From assembly GCA_014607495.2 (NCBI GenBank), contig CP053148.1, positions 10,726,001-10,790,000 on the forward strand: a DNA stretch of 64,000 nt. The letters are read 5' to 3'. A model generated the notes under the pieces. It did no database searches. It saw only the letters and a program-made list of their open reading frames with translations, and was not told the DNA's origin. Made by a program: the position numbers and the translations under genes. Source of the DNA: Carposina sasakii (taxonomy: Eukaryota > Arthropoda > Insecta > Lepidoptera > Carposinidae). Shown piece after piece: positions 54,492 to 64,000 of this stretch; position 1 is the first letter of the stretch, and the number at the start of each line of letters is the position of its first letter.

Positions 54492-55150
54492 CGGCCGCGC
54501 ACTGCCGACGTCGAGCGTTTCACCGCTCACTTACTATGTCTTCTATATTTTTATATATTAGAAAAGCATCCTAAAGGGAACTTATAGATATATTTACTAT
54601 TATTATTATTAAATTAATATGGCTTATAAACGAGAATATTGAAAAGTTGTAAAATATTTATAAAAACTATTTATTCATGATTTTTAAATTTCAACACAAT
54701 GAATGGACTCAATTCTACACGCGACCACAAAAAACATTTTTTTAGGCTGTGCAAAATTATTTTGCTGTTCTAATGCAACTGCCGAAATCAAATTAAAGTG
54801 TGAAATTAATTTCAAATTCTCTTAAATTATACGTTCAGCTAAGGAAAACTACGATAAACGTGTATTCTGGAAGATTCGCGTAGTATAGCGCGAAACGTAA
54901 AAAGGTACTCCAAACTAATAAAGTTAACTCCAAAATAATCATCGTTTGTTAAAACTAGATTAAATTTAGGCAAACCTTTAGGCTATGTGGGCGATGAACA
55001 GAGTAGAATGGAGTCCGTGATGACTTAACAAGTTGCCCACATGGATATAATTTTTATACAAATCTGATGTAATGTAAAATATTTTTAATACCATATTTAT
55101 TCATGATTATGCAATTTGAATTCAAATAAATACTTTATTGTGATGTCTGT
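54492..55150 (+). other. eIF4G 3' untranslated region (proximal form)
   Basis: AT-rich sequence without ORFs directly after the stop codon. It leads to the first AATAAA, at 55125-55130, which is followed by a T/G-rich stretch suitable for cleavage and polyadenylation. Confidence 0.65.
55125..55130 (+). terminator. Proximal poly(A) signal AATAAA
   Basis: AATAAA about 635 nt after the eIF4G stop, followed within 15-40 nt by TTATTGTGATGTCTGT-type GU-rich sequence. Confidence 0.55.
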
Positions 55151-56890
55151 ATGAAGATATTTTTTGTACATATGTCATACTATTTCATTTTTATTTAAAT
55201 TCAAATAAGTAAAATTTGTTTATTGGTTTCCATAAACACATGTTTCCAACTTTACTGATTACAATTTTATTATCTAAAGTCGTCTCTAACTGTTGATGTG
55301 ACAAGCTCGATATTTGATAATAGTTCCATATTCCAGTATAAAATTTAATATGACATGGGAGAGATGGTTATTCGTAATGATGACCATATGCTTTTGTGAG
55401 TTTACTTTTGCTGTAATGTAATACAGTGCAGGTTTACTTACAGTTGTTGTCAATTGAGTCTGTTGGGTGGTGCTGAACCTTTACTTGAATAATTTCTCAT
55501 CTCCCTTGTATTTAGTAAGTGTAATATGACGCTATTGATTCCTGATTTTTAAATTGGATATACCATAAAAATATTTTTTTATGTTTAAAGAACAAGATAT
55601 TGTTTCCCAAGCCACCAACAGTCTGTTACTATGATGACGTTTTTCAAATATAAATTGTATACAATTTTTGATTTATTTCATTTGAATATTCTCATTTATT
55701 TTTCACTTGGTACTGTTCTATCCCTCTATGGCTCATAATTAGGCAAATTAGATGTTACTGTTGAAGTATGGGGACAAAGTCAATACAAAAACTCGCATAG
55801 TCTTTTTACTCTTTTCTGTCTTTATGATTTGATTTAAAGCTAACAATTTTTTTCAGGCCAAACCATATTGATGAATGGTATGAATGTAATGGGTTTATAA
55901 CGGTTGTATAATTAGACTAGTCTTAACAGAGTATTTTACATTATGTATCGCATACACAATGTATGGGTTCGACTGCTATCCTAGCGCATTGTATTGTTCA
56001 TTACAACTTTTTAGGGAGACAAGACATACAAAATGTGTATACTCCAAACGACAGGAAAGGTTTAAATTCGTATTCATAACCTTTTACTAGTAAATAACTA
56101 TTGAACTTTAGCAAAAACTATTATACCCCATATAGGCGCTGAGAATGGTACTTGAAATTAAAGTTTATACTTTTTATGCATATAATATTAAGTATTTACT
56201 AGACAGTTAATCATATAGCACTATACCTTTATTTGTACCAAAAATAGTGTCTAATTTAAGAAGAATGCTAGTAAAACCTTTTATGTATACCATTGATTAT
56301 AAAATTAAACATTCGAAATGAAAGCAATACATACTTAAAACATACTATTCATAAGATAAAAATAATATATTTTGTCTGATATAAAAGTAAATTTAACTAA
56401 GTTTATTTTTTCATTTAGACATCATTATACAGTTGTGTAAAAATATATTAATCTTATTATTTCAATCTACAATCCCTGTATTTATTATTTGTCATATTAA
56501 TTTCCTGAACCACATTCTGTATGTAATGGCCTTTATTACTTGAATATTTCTCCAAACTGTTTAGTTTTATTATGTAATTGGTTATCCATGGATGTTTACA
56601 AAAAGTTTATACTATAATCTATACTGAAATTGCTAATTGCAAGTTTTGTTTTATAGATTATGGAAATTTAAATTTAGATAATATGTTATTGTTTAGTTTT
56701 AATTATATTACTTATGCTTTCATTATGCAGTTAGCAATTTTTAAAATTATCGTACTGCCGAGAGGCGGCAACGCTTCAGGTAGGCGCCTCTTCTCTTAAG
56801 TTAACGATTATTTTATTCTGCTGTGTATTTTATTATATACCTACTTTCAGTTATGTATGTTATGTAAATAAACTTTTTATGAAAACAGCA
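55151..56890 (+). other. Possible extended 3' UTR with a distal poly(A) signal
   Basis: AT-rich, unique-looking DNA without repeats or plausible coding. A second AATAAA lies at 56867-56872. Either an extended eIF4G 3' UTR or downstream flank; the sequence cannot tell which. Confidence 0.35.
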
Positions 56891-57289
56891 AATCTTGTCA
56901 TATTAATTATATAATATTCCTGAAATCCGAACATTGTATTAAAGTCAACATAATTAATCACAAGCAATAATAAAGAGCCTTTTGTTATACCTATTAGATA
57001 GAAATAGATAACATATTTTTTATTCTCAGATTGAAAATGTATGTATTCATCGAGGAATTTAGTTATTTATTATTATTGAATTTTATAAAAAAAATATAAA
57101 AATAAATCTCGACACGAGATTTTTGTACATAATTGTTGTTTAATTTACAATTATTTAACAAGAAAGATAATATGCTCCTGTGACTACCTACAGCCGATGT
57201 TACAGTAGGTTCGGCCCTGCAACCCTGCAACCATATAGGTATATAACTAACTTGTGATTAAAAATTCATTGAGAAAATGTACCGAGTAG

Positions 57290-57755
57290 CCATGGCCGGA
57301 AGCGTTTTGGAGCATAAGGTCAAAAGCGCAAAATGACAAACGATCGCAAATCGTCAAAAGAGCAGAATGTCAAAAGCTCAGATAGTTCAAAGCGGGGAAT
57401 GTCAAAAGCGCAAAATGTCAAAGGCGATCAATGTCAATGATCTGGGTGTGTCCCAGTAGTCCCCTCTGGCGTTTGTCCCCTTTGAGGATAAATCGGATTC
57501 TTTATAAAAATCTTCCAGTTGTCCCAAGTGTCACCGCTGGAGGGGACATTTTAATATCCCAGTCTCCCCCACTTTGCTGTTGCTTTAGTGTCAATTAAGC
57601 GCCTCGTACGATACCCACGGGCAGGTAGGGGTGGTACAAACCTACTCTGCCGGTACCATATGTGCGCTTTTGACAATCTGCGCTCTTTGCTCTTTTGATA
57701 ATTTGCCACCGTTTGTCATTTTGCGCTTTTAACCGTATTCGCCTAAACGGGCCGG
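57290..57755. mobile_element. Inverted-repeat element built from GTCAAAAGCGCAAAATG words
   Basis: The left end, GGAAGCGTTTTGGAGCATAA then GGTCAAAAGCGCAAAATGAC, is mirrored at 57700-57752. The left block has about six GTCAAAAG(C/A)GCA(A/G)AATGT-like words in a row. The centre includes a fragment of the GCCTCGTACGATACCCACGG retroposon repeat. Confidence 0.65.
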
Positions 57756-58029
57756 AAGTACCTAGGTGTGTAACGAGCTTCGAAGATGCAGAAGACTAGG
57801 ACTGTCACATTACCGGTGTTAAAAAACCTATGAAATTCAGGCTGTTCAGTGGTTATGTTATATCACTAGAAAATATTTTATATCATAATAATATAGAATT
57901 CTAGACCACTGGACATCTAAGTGCTTGTTTTCATCTTTTCAGTGTCTTTTATTATTAGATACATAGTTTGGTTCTTTTTTAGGCAGTCGGGTTTTTGAAT
58001 TTTTTAAATTATGTTTTTTATTTAATAAT

Positions 58030-58640
58030 AATAATAAGCCCTCAGGGCAGCTTGTGGCGAGCTGTAGGAGGTAGCGTCCCCACGGACCTGAAGTGCTCCC
58101 GGGGGAAGACCCTGTTCCTCATCTTCGGCGCCGGAGTGAGGTCTGACGAGGAACAGTTCCCCCACCTCTGCCTTGCCTTCGCCGGCCAGGCAGAGTGGAG
58201 TCGCGAGAGCTATGACTGCTCGAGGGTGGACGTGTCCATCAGTAAGTGGCGAGTTGGCTTCAGTTTAAAGTCTAGGGACACCCCTCCACCCTAGCCGCTC
58301 ACCAAATGTTGCCCCCTTTGTCGCTCCGTGCGTGCGGCCGTTTCAGGGGGCACATGAAATGTGTCGGTGAGTCACCGCCTGCCACCTTTGCAATTTTGAG
58401 ACTTGGTTGTAATGGCAGGCGTCCGTTAGTCTCCTTGAAATAGCCCGATTATCCAACTCCACCCAACAATCACCCCCATAGTCCATGACCTTATTTTCCA
58501 TCGCACGACATAGATCTGCACTCCAATAGTCTTGCACATAGCGGGGACCATCGCCGGGTGTATCATATTGTGCGGTCGGCGATGGTATCCGCCAAGAATC
58601 TATTTTGCATACGTTATCTATGATACCCACACTAGCCTTA
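58030..58640. repeat. Unidentified GC-rich, probably repeat-derived block
   Basis: Two open frames (plus 58035-58294, minus 58343-58630) in GC-rich DNA that differs sharply from its AT-rich flanks. Neither translation fits a protein family I know; retroelement origin is a guess. Confidence 0.35.
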
Positions 58641-58649
58641 AGGCATTAA

Positions 58650-60130
58650 TGCCTATCTCGTGGATATCGAAGTTACATTTAGCTCGAGAAAAACAAAGTA
58701 TACAATAATATATGTAACAGTTACTTATTTTATTCTATACTATTTAGTTAATATAGCTACTAATAGGTATCCTTCAAGAAACACGCTCGACATGCTAGGC
58801 AGCAAGAAGTTTTCGTCTTGCTGCTGTCTAAAAACTTATATGCGAGAATGGTTGTTACGCAAATTTAAATCGATATAGATCCTAAACGGTCAGTTGGATC
58901 GAAAAATGTTGAGAGAAAACTGATAATGATTTTTAAATATCTATTCAACGATACCCTACTTGATATAGTTTGCCGACTTAAATTTTCATTCATTTATTTT
59001 CACAAAATGGCGTCCAGTAGTCGCCATATTAGATTTTCACTAACATCATGTCTTTAGTGACACTCGCCGGACTAAGAGGAATCGATTGACGTATGAATTA
59101 TAAAAATCGGCCGAGGCGTTTGACCTGTGAAGTGCTTCAAAGAAACATACAAACATACATATATAGGCTGTTAAGCACAATACTACTCCTTTGCGTCGCG
59201 CAGTCGAGTATAAACACATCTTCCCAGATGGACTGGTCATACGTCATGTGGATAGTTAGAGGTGGCCGCACTTGTATTAAAAAAATGTACCTAATCCACT
59301 ATGTGAGCTAAGCCAAACTAGCTATAATCTAACGAGCGAATCTTGTCATAAGCTATTTATGCATGTTAATGTGGATAAAGATCTTTCCGTTTATCTTCCA
59401 TCCTTTCCTTCCTCTTCTTTTGCGAACTGGCCGGCGGCAGTGGCTGCTCAAATGGCCGCATGCACCCTGGTTATATCAGGGGCGACTAGCCCGACCCGGT
59501 CCCCCCCGGCCAGCCGCATCTTTCCCTTCCCAAATGGGTCAGACTCTGGACTCTATATTAGTAGAGGAGACCGTGAAGACTGATAACTCGATGAGACGTA
59601 TTTTTTATCAAATATAATTTCAAGCACGTCTTAACCACTGGGCTATCACCGCTTACCTATATTGACTAACCTATTCACATCCTTGCTAGGTAGCCATGCA
59701 CAAGAACATAAGAAGGCTTACTAGGCGACTCTTACTAGGCATTGTGTGTTAAAAACTATCAGTTGAGATAAAACTCATTCAATTATCAAAAGAGTGAAGT
59801 GATGAATCTTTTGGGCGAAAAGTTCAAGGTTCAATAGTTCTGTTGGCTAAACGTTCATGGGACAATCAACTGTTGGCGAACCGTTTTAGACTCAAGAAAA
59901 TTGATAAAAAAAAAAAAAAATAGCTATGAACACTTTTTGTTAGGCAAGTCATCATAGGCATATTTGTTTATAAATAATTAGGTATATTTGATAAAAAGTA
60001 TGTCTCATCAAGTTATCAGATCAGTGAAAGTCGATCTTCGACGTCTCTTAGACTATACTCGTATACCTACTTGTAACCTGTTTAACGATCAGTTGAATGC
60101 GAGTTCAACGGTTTTGACACTTTTTGTAGG
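58650..60130. other. Intergenic, no recognisable gene
   Basis: Mixed composition. A GC-rich patch at 59430-59590 (CCGGCGGCAGTGGCTGC..., CCCCCCCGGCCAGCC) is out of character but gives no recognisable protein. Confidence 0.4.
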
Positions 60131-60154
60131 TCGTTCGCTCCACTCTAAAAAAAT

Positions 60155-60939
60155 CCTTTGTTCCCACTTGTCCTACCAAGTAGTTCTACGGTAGGACTAG
60201 TGAGACTTTTTCCCATTAGTCCTACTATTTTGAATGTTACAGAATAGTAGGACTACTTAGTGGGACTTTTTATTCCCACTTGTTTTACCGTATGTAGGAC
60301 TTCTTACAAGTACTACTTTGTGGAAAGTTCCACAATAGAGAATCTTTAGTTCCAGGTAGTTCTACTTAAAGAAATGTATATTAGAATGCTTGTTGTCTAG
60401 GTTTTAATGAAACTAAAAAATATGAACAGAATTAGGTTTTAATAAAACTAAAAATATGAACAGAAAGCATATACATACCTAAGTATTTTTACTAGCTGTT
60501 GCCCGCGGTTCCGCTTGCGTGGACAACCCTTATCACTTAGGGGTATGAAAAATAGATAGTGGCCGATTCTCAGACCCAACCTAAGTCTGTCATATAAAAT
60601 TTCAAAAAAATTGATCAAGCCATTTGAGAGGAATTTGGTAACCAGACGTGGACGCTCGGTATTGAGCTTCGCGCTTTAAATTTACTCCACTCCACAAAAG
60701 TCTCCTCTATCTTCCGCATAATCTGTCGCATAATATGGATGTTCTCCACGATGCTGAATCTCTATAGTGGAACTTTCCACAATGTAGTACTTGCGAGAAG
60801 TCCTACAGTAGAACAAGTGAGAATAAAAAGTCCCACTAGTCCCACTATTCTGTAACATTCAAAATCGTAGGACTAGTGGAGAAAAAAGTCTCACTAGTCC
60901 TACCGTAGAACTACTTGGTAGGACAACTGGGAACAAAGG
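60155..60939. mobile_element. Foldback element with about 190-bp arms
   Basis: Left CCTTTGTTCCCACTTGTCCT, CCAAGTAGTTCTACGGTAGG, AATGTTACAGAATAGTAGGA, ACTTTGTGGAAAGTTCCACA are mirrored in order at 60763-60939. The loop of about 410 bp contains a reversed Helitron-like tail (TAGCTGTTGCCCGCGGTTCC at 60494-60513). Confidence 0.85.
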
Positions 60940-61168
60940 AAATGTTTAGGTACTATAAAGCGATTTCATGTTGTGTCTACCCGCCACACTTTTAGGGCGA
61001 AACATAATGTATTATGCAAGTGAGGTTGACTTTGGATCATTCTGGTAAATAATTAGGTAATTATGATATGAAATCATCAAAGTATCAAAAACTCTTAGCC
61101 ATCAAAATTATTAGTACCTATCTGGAGTAAAAAATAACAAACATAGCATAAATTATGTGATTAAAGGT

Positions 61169-61314
61169 TTAATTTTTGTAAATTTCAAGACAAAAAGATA
61201 TATCGCAAAATAGCATAATATCCTTAAATTCTTCATTTAAAGCATTAAGTACTGCTTGCCAATATTCCCTGCGGGCTTTTTCGTCTTGAATTTGTATTTG
61301 AATCTGTTTAAGCT
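61169..61314 (-). CDS. Possible terminal exon of a minus-strand gene
   Basis: After an acceptor CTTTTCAG the minus strand reads KLKQIQIQIQDEKARREYWQ (first residue depends on the donor), then AVLNALNEEFKDI and a stop at 61169-61171. This is a coiled-coil-like end, similar in style to the C-termini of Myb/SANT- or zeste-like DNA-binding proteins. It needs phase 1, which the exon at 62990-63148 supplies. Whether they belong together is unknown. Confidence 0.35.
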
Positions 61315-61429
61315 CTGAAAAGGTAAGCCTTTGATTATATAAAATTCTCAGATTGAGGCTTACGTCTACTAATACGTCCCTAAACAGAAGTGAGAACTAT
61401 TCACCCTAACAACTTTTTTCGCTCCTCAG

Positions 61430-61560
61430 TATTCGTTGTGTTAGGCAAGGGTACGCACACGTCACGTGACAAATATATTAAATATAAAATGGCGTGTTGC
61501 CAACTAAAAAGTTCAAAATGGCGGCCACTTTAAATATTTTTGACATCGGAAATGTGTTTG
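61430..61560. promoter_or_regulatory. E-box and ATGGCG-rich stretch, possible promoter
   Basis: The palindromic GTCACGTGAC at 61461-61470 is followed by two AAAATGGCG words (about 61487 and 61516). CACGTG is the core E-box. There is no downstream coding sequence to confirm a promoter. Confidence 0.25.
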
Positions 61561-61965
61561 AGAACTGCAAGGAATCTCAGATGTCGATTTTGGAAGCAAT
61601 TCGGCTCTTAACTAAAAAGTTGTAGTGCTCGGGATTAGTATTTACTAAGCTTGCTTCACTCTGTACATTGACAACACTCTGTCCGTTATTCTTTATACGT
61701 TCATGGTTTTACCCATATTTTGAATTATATAATTGATTTAATTTTTATTGACAACGACATGTACACAAAAATATTATAAGTATTACGTTTATAAAATAAC
61801 ATTGCATTTTTTTCCCAACTATACCTAATTTGAGACTGTTGTGTACTATGACGTCAAAGTCATTTTGCCATTTTAGTATGGAGCTAACTAAGCATTTCAA
61901 AAATATTTTGCCAGCCCGTATTTTTGAATTGCTGTAAATCCAAAACGGTTAGACTTAGGCCGCGT

Positions 61966-62325
61966 CCCCATTAGGCTAACAGTGAGCGGCTGACTGACTC
62001 TGTGGCGTATCGGTCGCTAACTCTATGTCAACTGAGCGGCGAACTAGAGCGTATTAGCCGCAAAGCGCTTGTGAATTCTTGTGACGGAAGGTAAACTAGT
62101 ATACATTGATGTTTTGACAAGAGTGGTGACGCCACACGAACGGAGCGCTGGCGTAGTGAAGAAACTGCGCCGCCAACTGAGTGCATCATTCGCTGTGAAT
62201 CAGTCGCACACAGAATGGGTCGGCAAGCGAAATGTCGCAAACTCGCTGAATGGACACTCCATTTTAAATGTGTAGGGAGGGAAACTTGAAGCAAACTGTT
62301 AGCCGCTTACTGTTCGCCTAATGGG
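61966..62325. mobile_element. MITE with CCCCATTAGGCTAACAGTGAG ends
   Basis: CCCCATTAGGCTAACAGTGA / CTTACTGTTCGCCTAATGGG inverted ends of about 28 bp (three or four mismatches); 360 bp, GC-richer than its flanks. Its open frames are incidental. Confidence 0.75.
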
Positions 62326-62517
62326 AGATTGTTGAACAGTATTGAATTATTTTTTATTTTGTTTAAGTAAATTGAAAAATAGTATTTTCATTTCTTAATA
62401 TTATCTCTAATATTATCTTCATACGAAGGAGATTATCACAATAATTTAATTAATTAAATATCTTGTTATTTTTTATTAATAAGTAATGAAACAGTACTAT
62501 TTCTACATTTAAGACTG

Positions 62518-62715
62518 TAGACCAGGGATTCCCGAACTTTTATTCTTCATAGACCTCTTTCAAAAGTTATCTGGTTCTGGTGGACCCCCTGGACCCCCAC
62601 AGGCCCACATCACATACAAATTAACCCTCAATTTTTCACGCCAACGTAGACCCCCATCGAGTCTCCTGTGGACCCCTGGGGGTCCACCTGGACCACTTTG
62701 GGAACCACTGGTCTA
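62518..62715. mobile_element. MITE with CAGTGGTTCCC-type ends
   Basis: TAGACCAGGGATTCCCGAA / TTGGGAACCACTGGTCTA inverted ends, with a C-rich right half (CCCCTGGGGGTCCACC). Resembles widespread hAT MITEs; target duplication not clear. Confidence 0.75.
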
Positions 62716-62989
62716 ACTAAAGGAATTTGCCTGACTGGCACAAACATCCTGTACCTATATGTATATAAAAAAACAGATACCTACCACAGTTGAATCCAGT
62801 TTAGTGTTATGCGATATGGCGGATCAACGTAGCATAGCACATCTCTAACTCTGATGGAAGCCTATGACCTTTTTAATACACACATCCACCTAGCTTACTT
62901 AAAAACCGAAATCTCACCGATCCATGTGCGAGCGGTAGATGTATCTACGAAATTAAGCCTTTGCACCTTGTGAGCCCTAAAATGCTTAC

Positions 62990-63148
62990 TGTCGCAGACT
63001 CCGCAGCTGACAATGTGCAGCATCCTGCGAAGGTCGACCTCATCCTCTACGCGACCGATGTACAGGAACCTCACCAGGTGCGGCATCAGCTCCAGAACTC
63101 TTCGCAGAGGAAACGTTGCGAATCTCCACTGGTGTATACTCAATGTAA
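62990..63148 (-). CDS. Unidentified minus-strand gene, downstream exon
   Basis: Acceptor ACAATTCCAG (63149-63151 side), donor GACA|GTAAGC; enters and leaves phase 1. Encodes TLSIHQWRFATFPLRRVLEL, MPHLVRFLYIGRVEDEVDLR, RMLHIVSCGVCD. The regular Leu spacing suggests leucine-rich or helical repeats as in F-box/LRR proteins, but no F-box is visible. Codon use is GC-ending, unlike the intergenic DNA around it. Confidence 0.55.
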
Positions 63149-63199
63149 CTGGAATTGTAGGTTTATAATTAATTATAAGTAAGTAAGTACCTTAGTATG

Positions 63200-63385
63200 T
63201 AAGCAGGTTCTCCGTGGTGACCGCGCCTCGGCAAGCGTGGCGTTGGACGCTCTCCGGCCAGATGGACCGATGACACAAAGAGGGCGGCTGATAGTGACTG
63301 GATGGCAAAAATGGGAGATCGAGCCATGTGTCTTGCTCTGGGGGGAGGCCTACGTCCAGCAACTAGCAACTGCAATAGGGTGACG
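63200..63385 (+). pseudogene. Non-LTR reverse transcriptase C-terminal remnant in an intron
   Basis: Close to 36838-37064 (GCGCCTCGGCAAGCGTGGCG, AGATGGACCGATGAC, GATGGCAAAAATGGGAGATC, GGAGGCCTACGTCCAGCA) with a small internal repeat (CAACTAGCAACTGCAATAGG) near the end. Confidence 0.75.
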
Positions 63386-63518
63386 ACGACGAGGTAATTT
63401 AAGTTCTTTAGTTATACTTTTGTAATGGACTTGGTTGGTTCTTTCTAACCTGGGTACTGTACAACATCCTAACTATTTTTATACTAATTAATATTAGTGA
63501 ATATGACGGAATATCCAC

Positions 63519-63683
63519 CTAATGTGTTGGCAAAAAAGTACGCAATATGTCTGACATAACAGCTAAGATCCGAGTCTTGTCTCTGGCGCATTTTCAGGTC
63601 TATTCCGAACTCGAAATGCGTTTCCCGTAGCGGTATGCTGGGCGATAGGAACCGCCGCACGTTGTCGTAATCTCTAATGCGAA
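63519..63683 (-). CDS. Unidentified minus-strand gene, upstream exon
   Basis: Acceptor TTTTTCAG, donor ATTAG|GTGGAT; phase 1 in and out. Encodes VRIRDYDNVRRFLSPSIPLR, ETHFEFGIDLKMRQRQDSDL, SCYVRHIAYFFANTL. Joined to the next exon this gives ...FFANTL-V-TLSIHQWRF... without a stop. The N-terminal part lies beyond the window. Function unknown. Confidence 0.55.
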
Positions 63684-63769
63684 CTGAAAAATACATACCT
63701 ATATAGTCACGCCCATTATCCCCTAAAGAAGTTTAGATGTTTTATATTTATAATGTAGGTTCCTCCGGG

Positions 63770-63960
63770 ATTTACTAGAAATCATCAGCCGGATATCCTT
63801 CCATGCATGTCGTGAGGGTCAACTAATGCACTCAGGCATTCTGTTAGGTGATAAGCTAGCAACTTGTCACTGATCATTAACATCTGTCGCTGGTTTGCTA
63901 AACGTGGCTGTGGGATCTCCTTTATGATTTGCAGTTCCGGCAACCCCATTTCGGGAATAA
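63770..63960 (-). repeat. Dispersed repeat shared with 50045-50215
   Basis: CCTTCCATGCATGTCGTGAG, GTGATAAGCTAGCAACTTGTC, GATTTGCAGTTCCGGCAAC; see 50045-50215. Confidence 0.5.
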
Positions 63961-64000
63961 AGCCGACATTACCGATATAATGGGGGTGATCTGTGGTATA

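Noticed and set aside
1..64000. CRISPR arrays, operons, or bacterial or viral replication genes
   Set aside because: The window is eukaryotic intron-containing DNA; the regular repeats are minisatellites or MITEs, without spacers or cas genes.

Overview
The window is insect nuclear DNA, most likely from a moth or butterfly. It is AT-rich, its genes are split by introns, and it is crowded with short non-autonomous transposons. Several repeat types are typical of Lepidoptera: the 'GGCCTACGTCCAGCAGTGGACTGCAATAGG' type retrotransposon tail, Helitron-like tails with a 'GCGGACGAAGTCGCGGGC' type motif, and tRNA-derived SINEs. The species cannot be named from the sequence alone.

One gene dominates. 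A complete plus-strand gene for translation initiation factor eIF4G runs from about 2.45 kb or 12.2 kb (alternative 5' ends) to the stop codon at 54491. I traced 26 coding exons whose splice phases all agree. Together they give 5478 nt, or 1825 residues, when read from the ATG at 12583. An alternative first exon (ATG at 2760, TATA box and initiator at 2430-2460) joins in phase to the exon at 13404 and would give 1721 residues. The protein has a low-complexity N-terminal half with a PABP-binding-type motif (exon 7), an eIF4E-binding motif (exon 12), a MIF4G/HEAT domain (exons 14-17), an MA3 domain (exons 21-22) and a C-terminal W2 domain with an acidic tail (exons 23-26). This is the scaffold that joins cap-bound eIF4E, eIF4A, eIF3 and poly(A)-binding protein. 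The conserved C-terminal half is compact (48-54.5 kb). The N-terminal exons are scattered over 45 kb of repeat-filled introns.

Layout: 1-2.4 kb is intergenic, with MITEs and a BEL/Pao gag relic. 2.4-2.84 kb is promoter and alternative first exon. 2.84-12.2 kb is an intron with piggyBac-type and mariner-type elements and a Helitron-like repeat. 12.2-34.3 kb holds exons 1-9 in repeat-rich introns, including nested transposons, duplicated GC-rich elements, SINEs and hAT elements with target-site duplications. 34.3-45.25 kb is a 10.9-kb intron with RTE-type retrotransposon pieces, a 127-bp tandem repeat and a possible internal promoter at 44.1 kb. 45.25-54.5 kb holds exons 10-26. 54.5-56.9 kb is the 3' UTR or its flank. 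57-63 kb is repeat-rich intergenic DNA. At 62.99-63.68 kb two phase-compatible minus-strand exons belong to an unidentified neighbouring gene that runs off the right edge.

I found no wholly new gene system. The best leads are the alternative eIF4G 5' ends and a possible internal promoter, an unusual residue in the eIF4E-binding motif, a GC-AG intron, transposons built from a palindromic 'CAGTCAAAAGTACTTTT' motif, and several insertions that can be proved from empty sites or nested structure.
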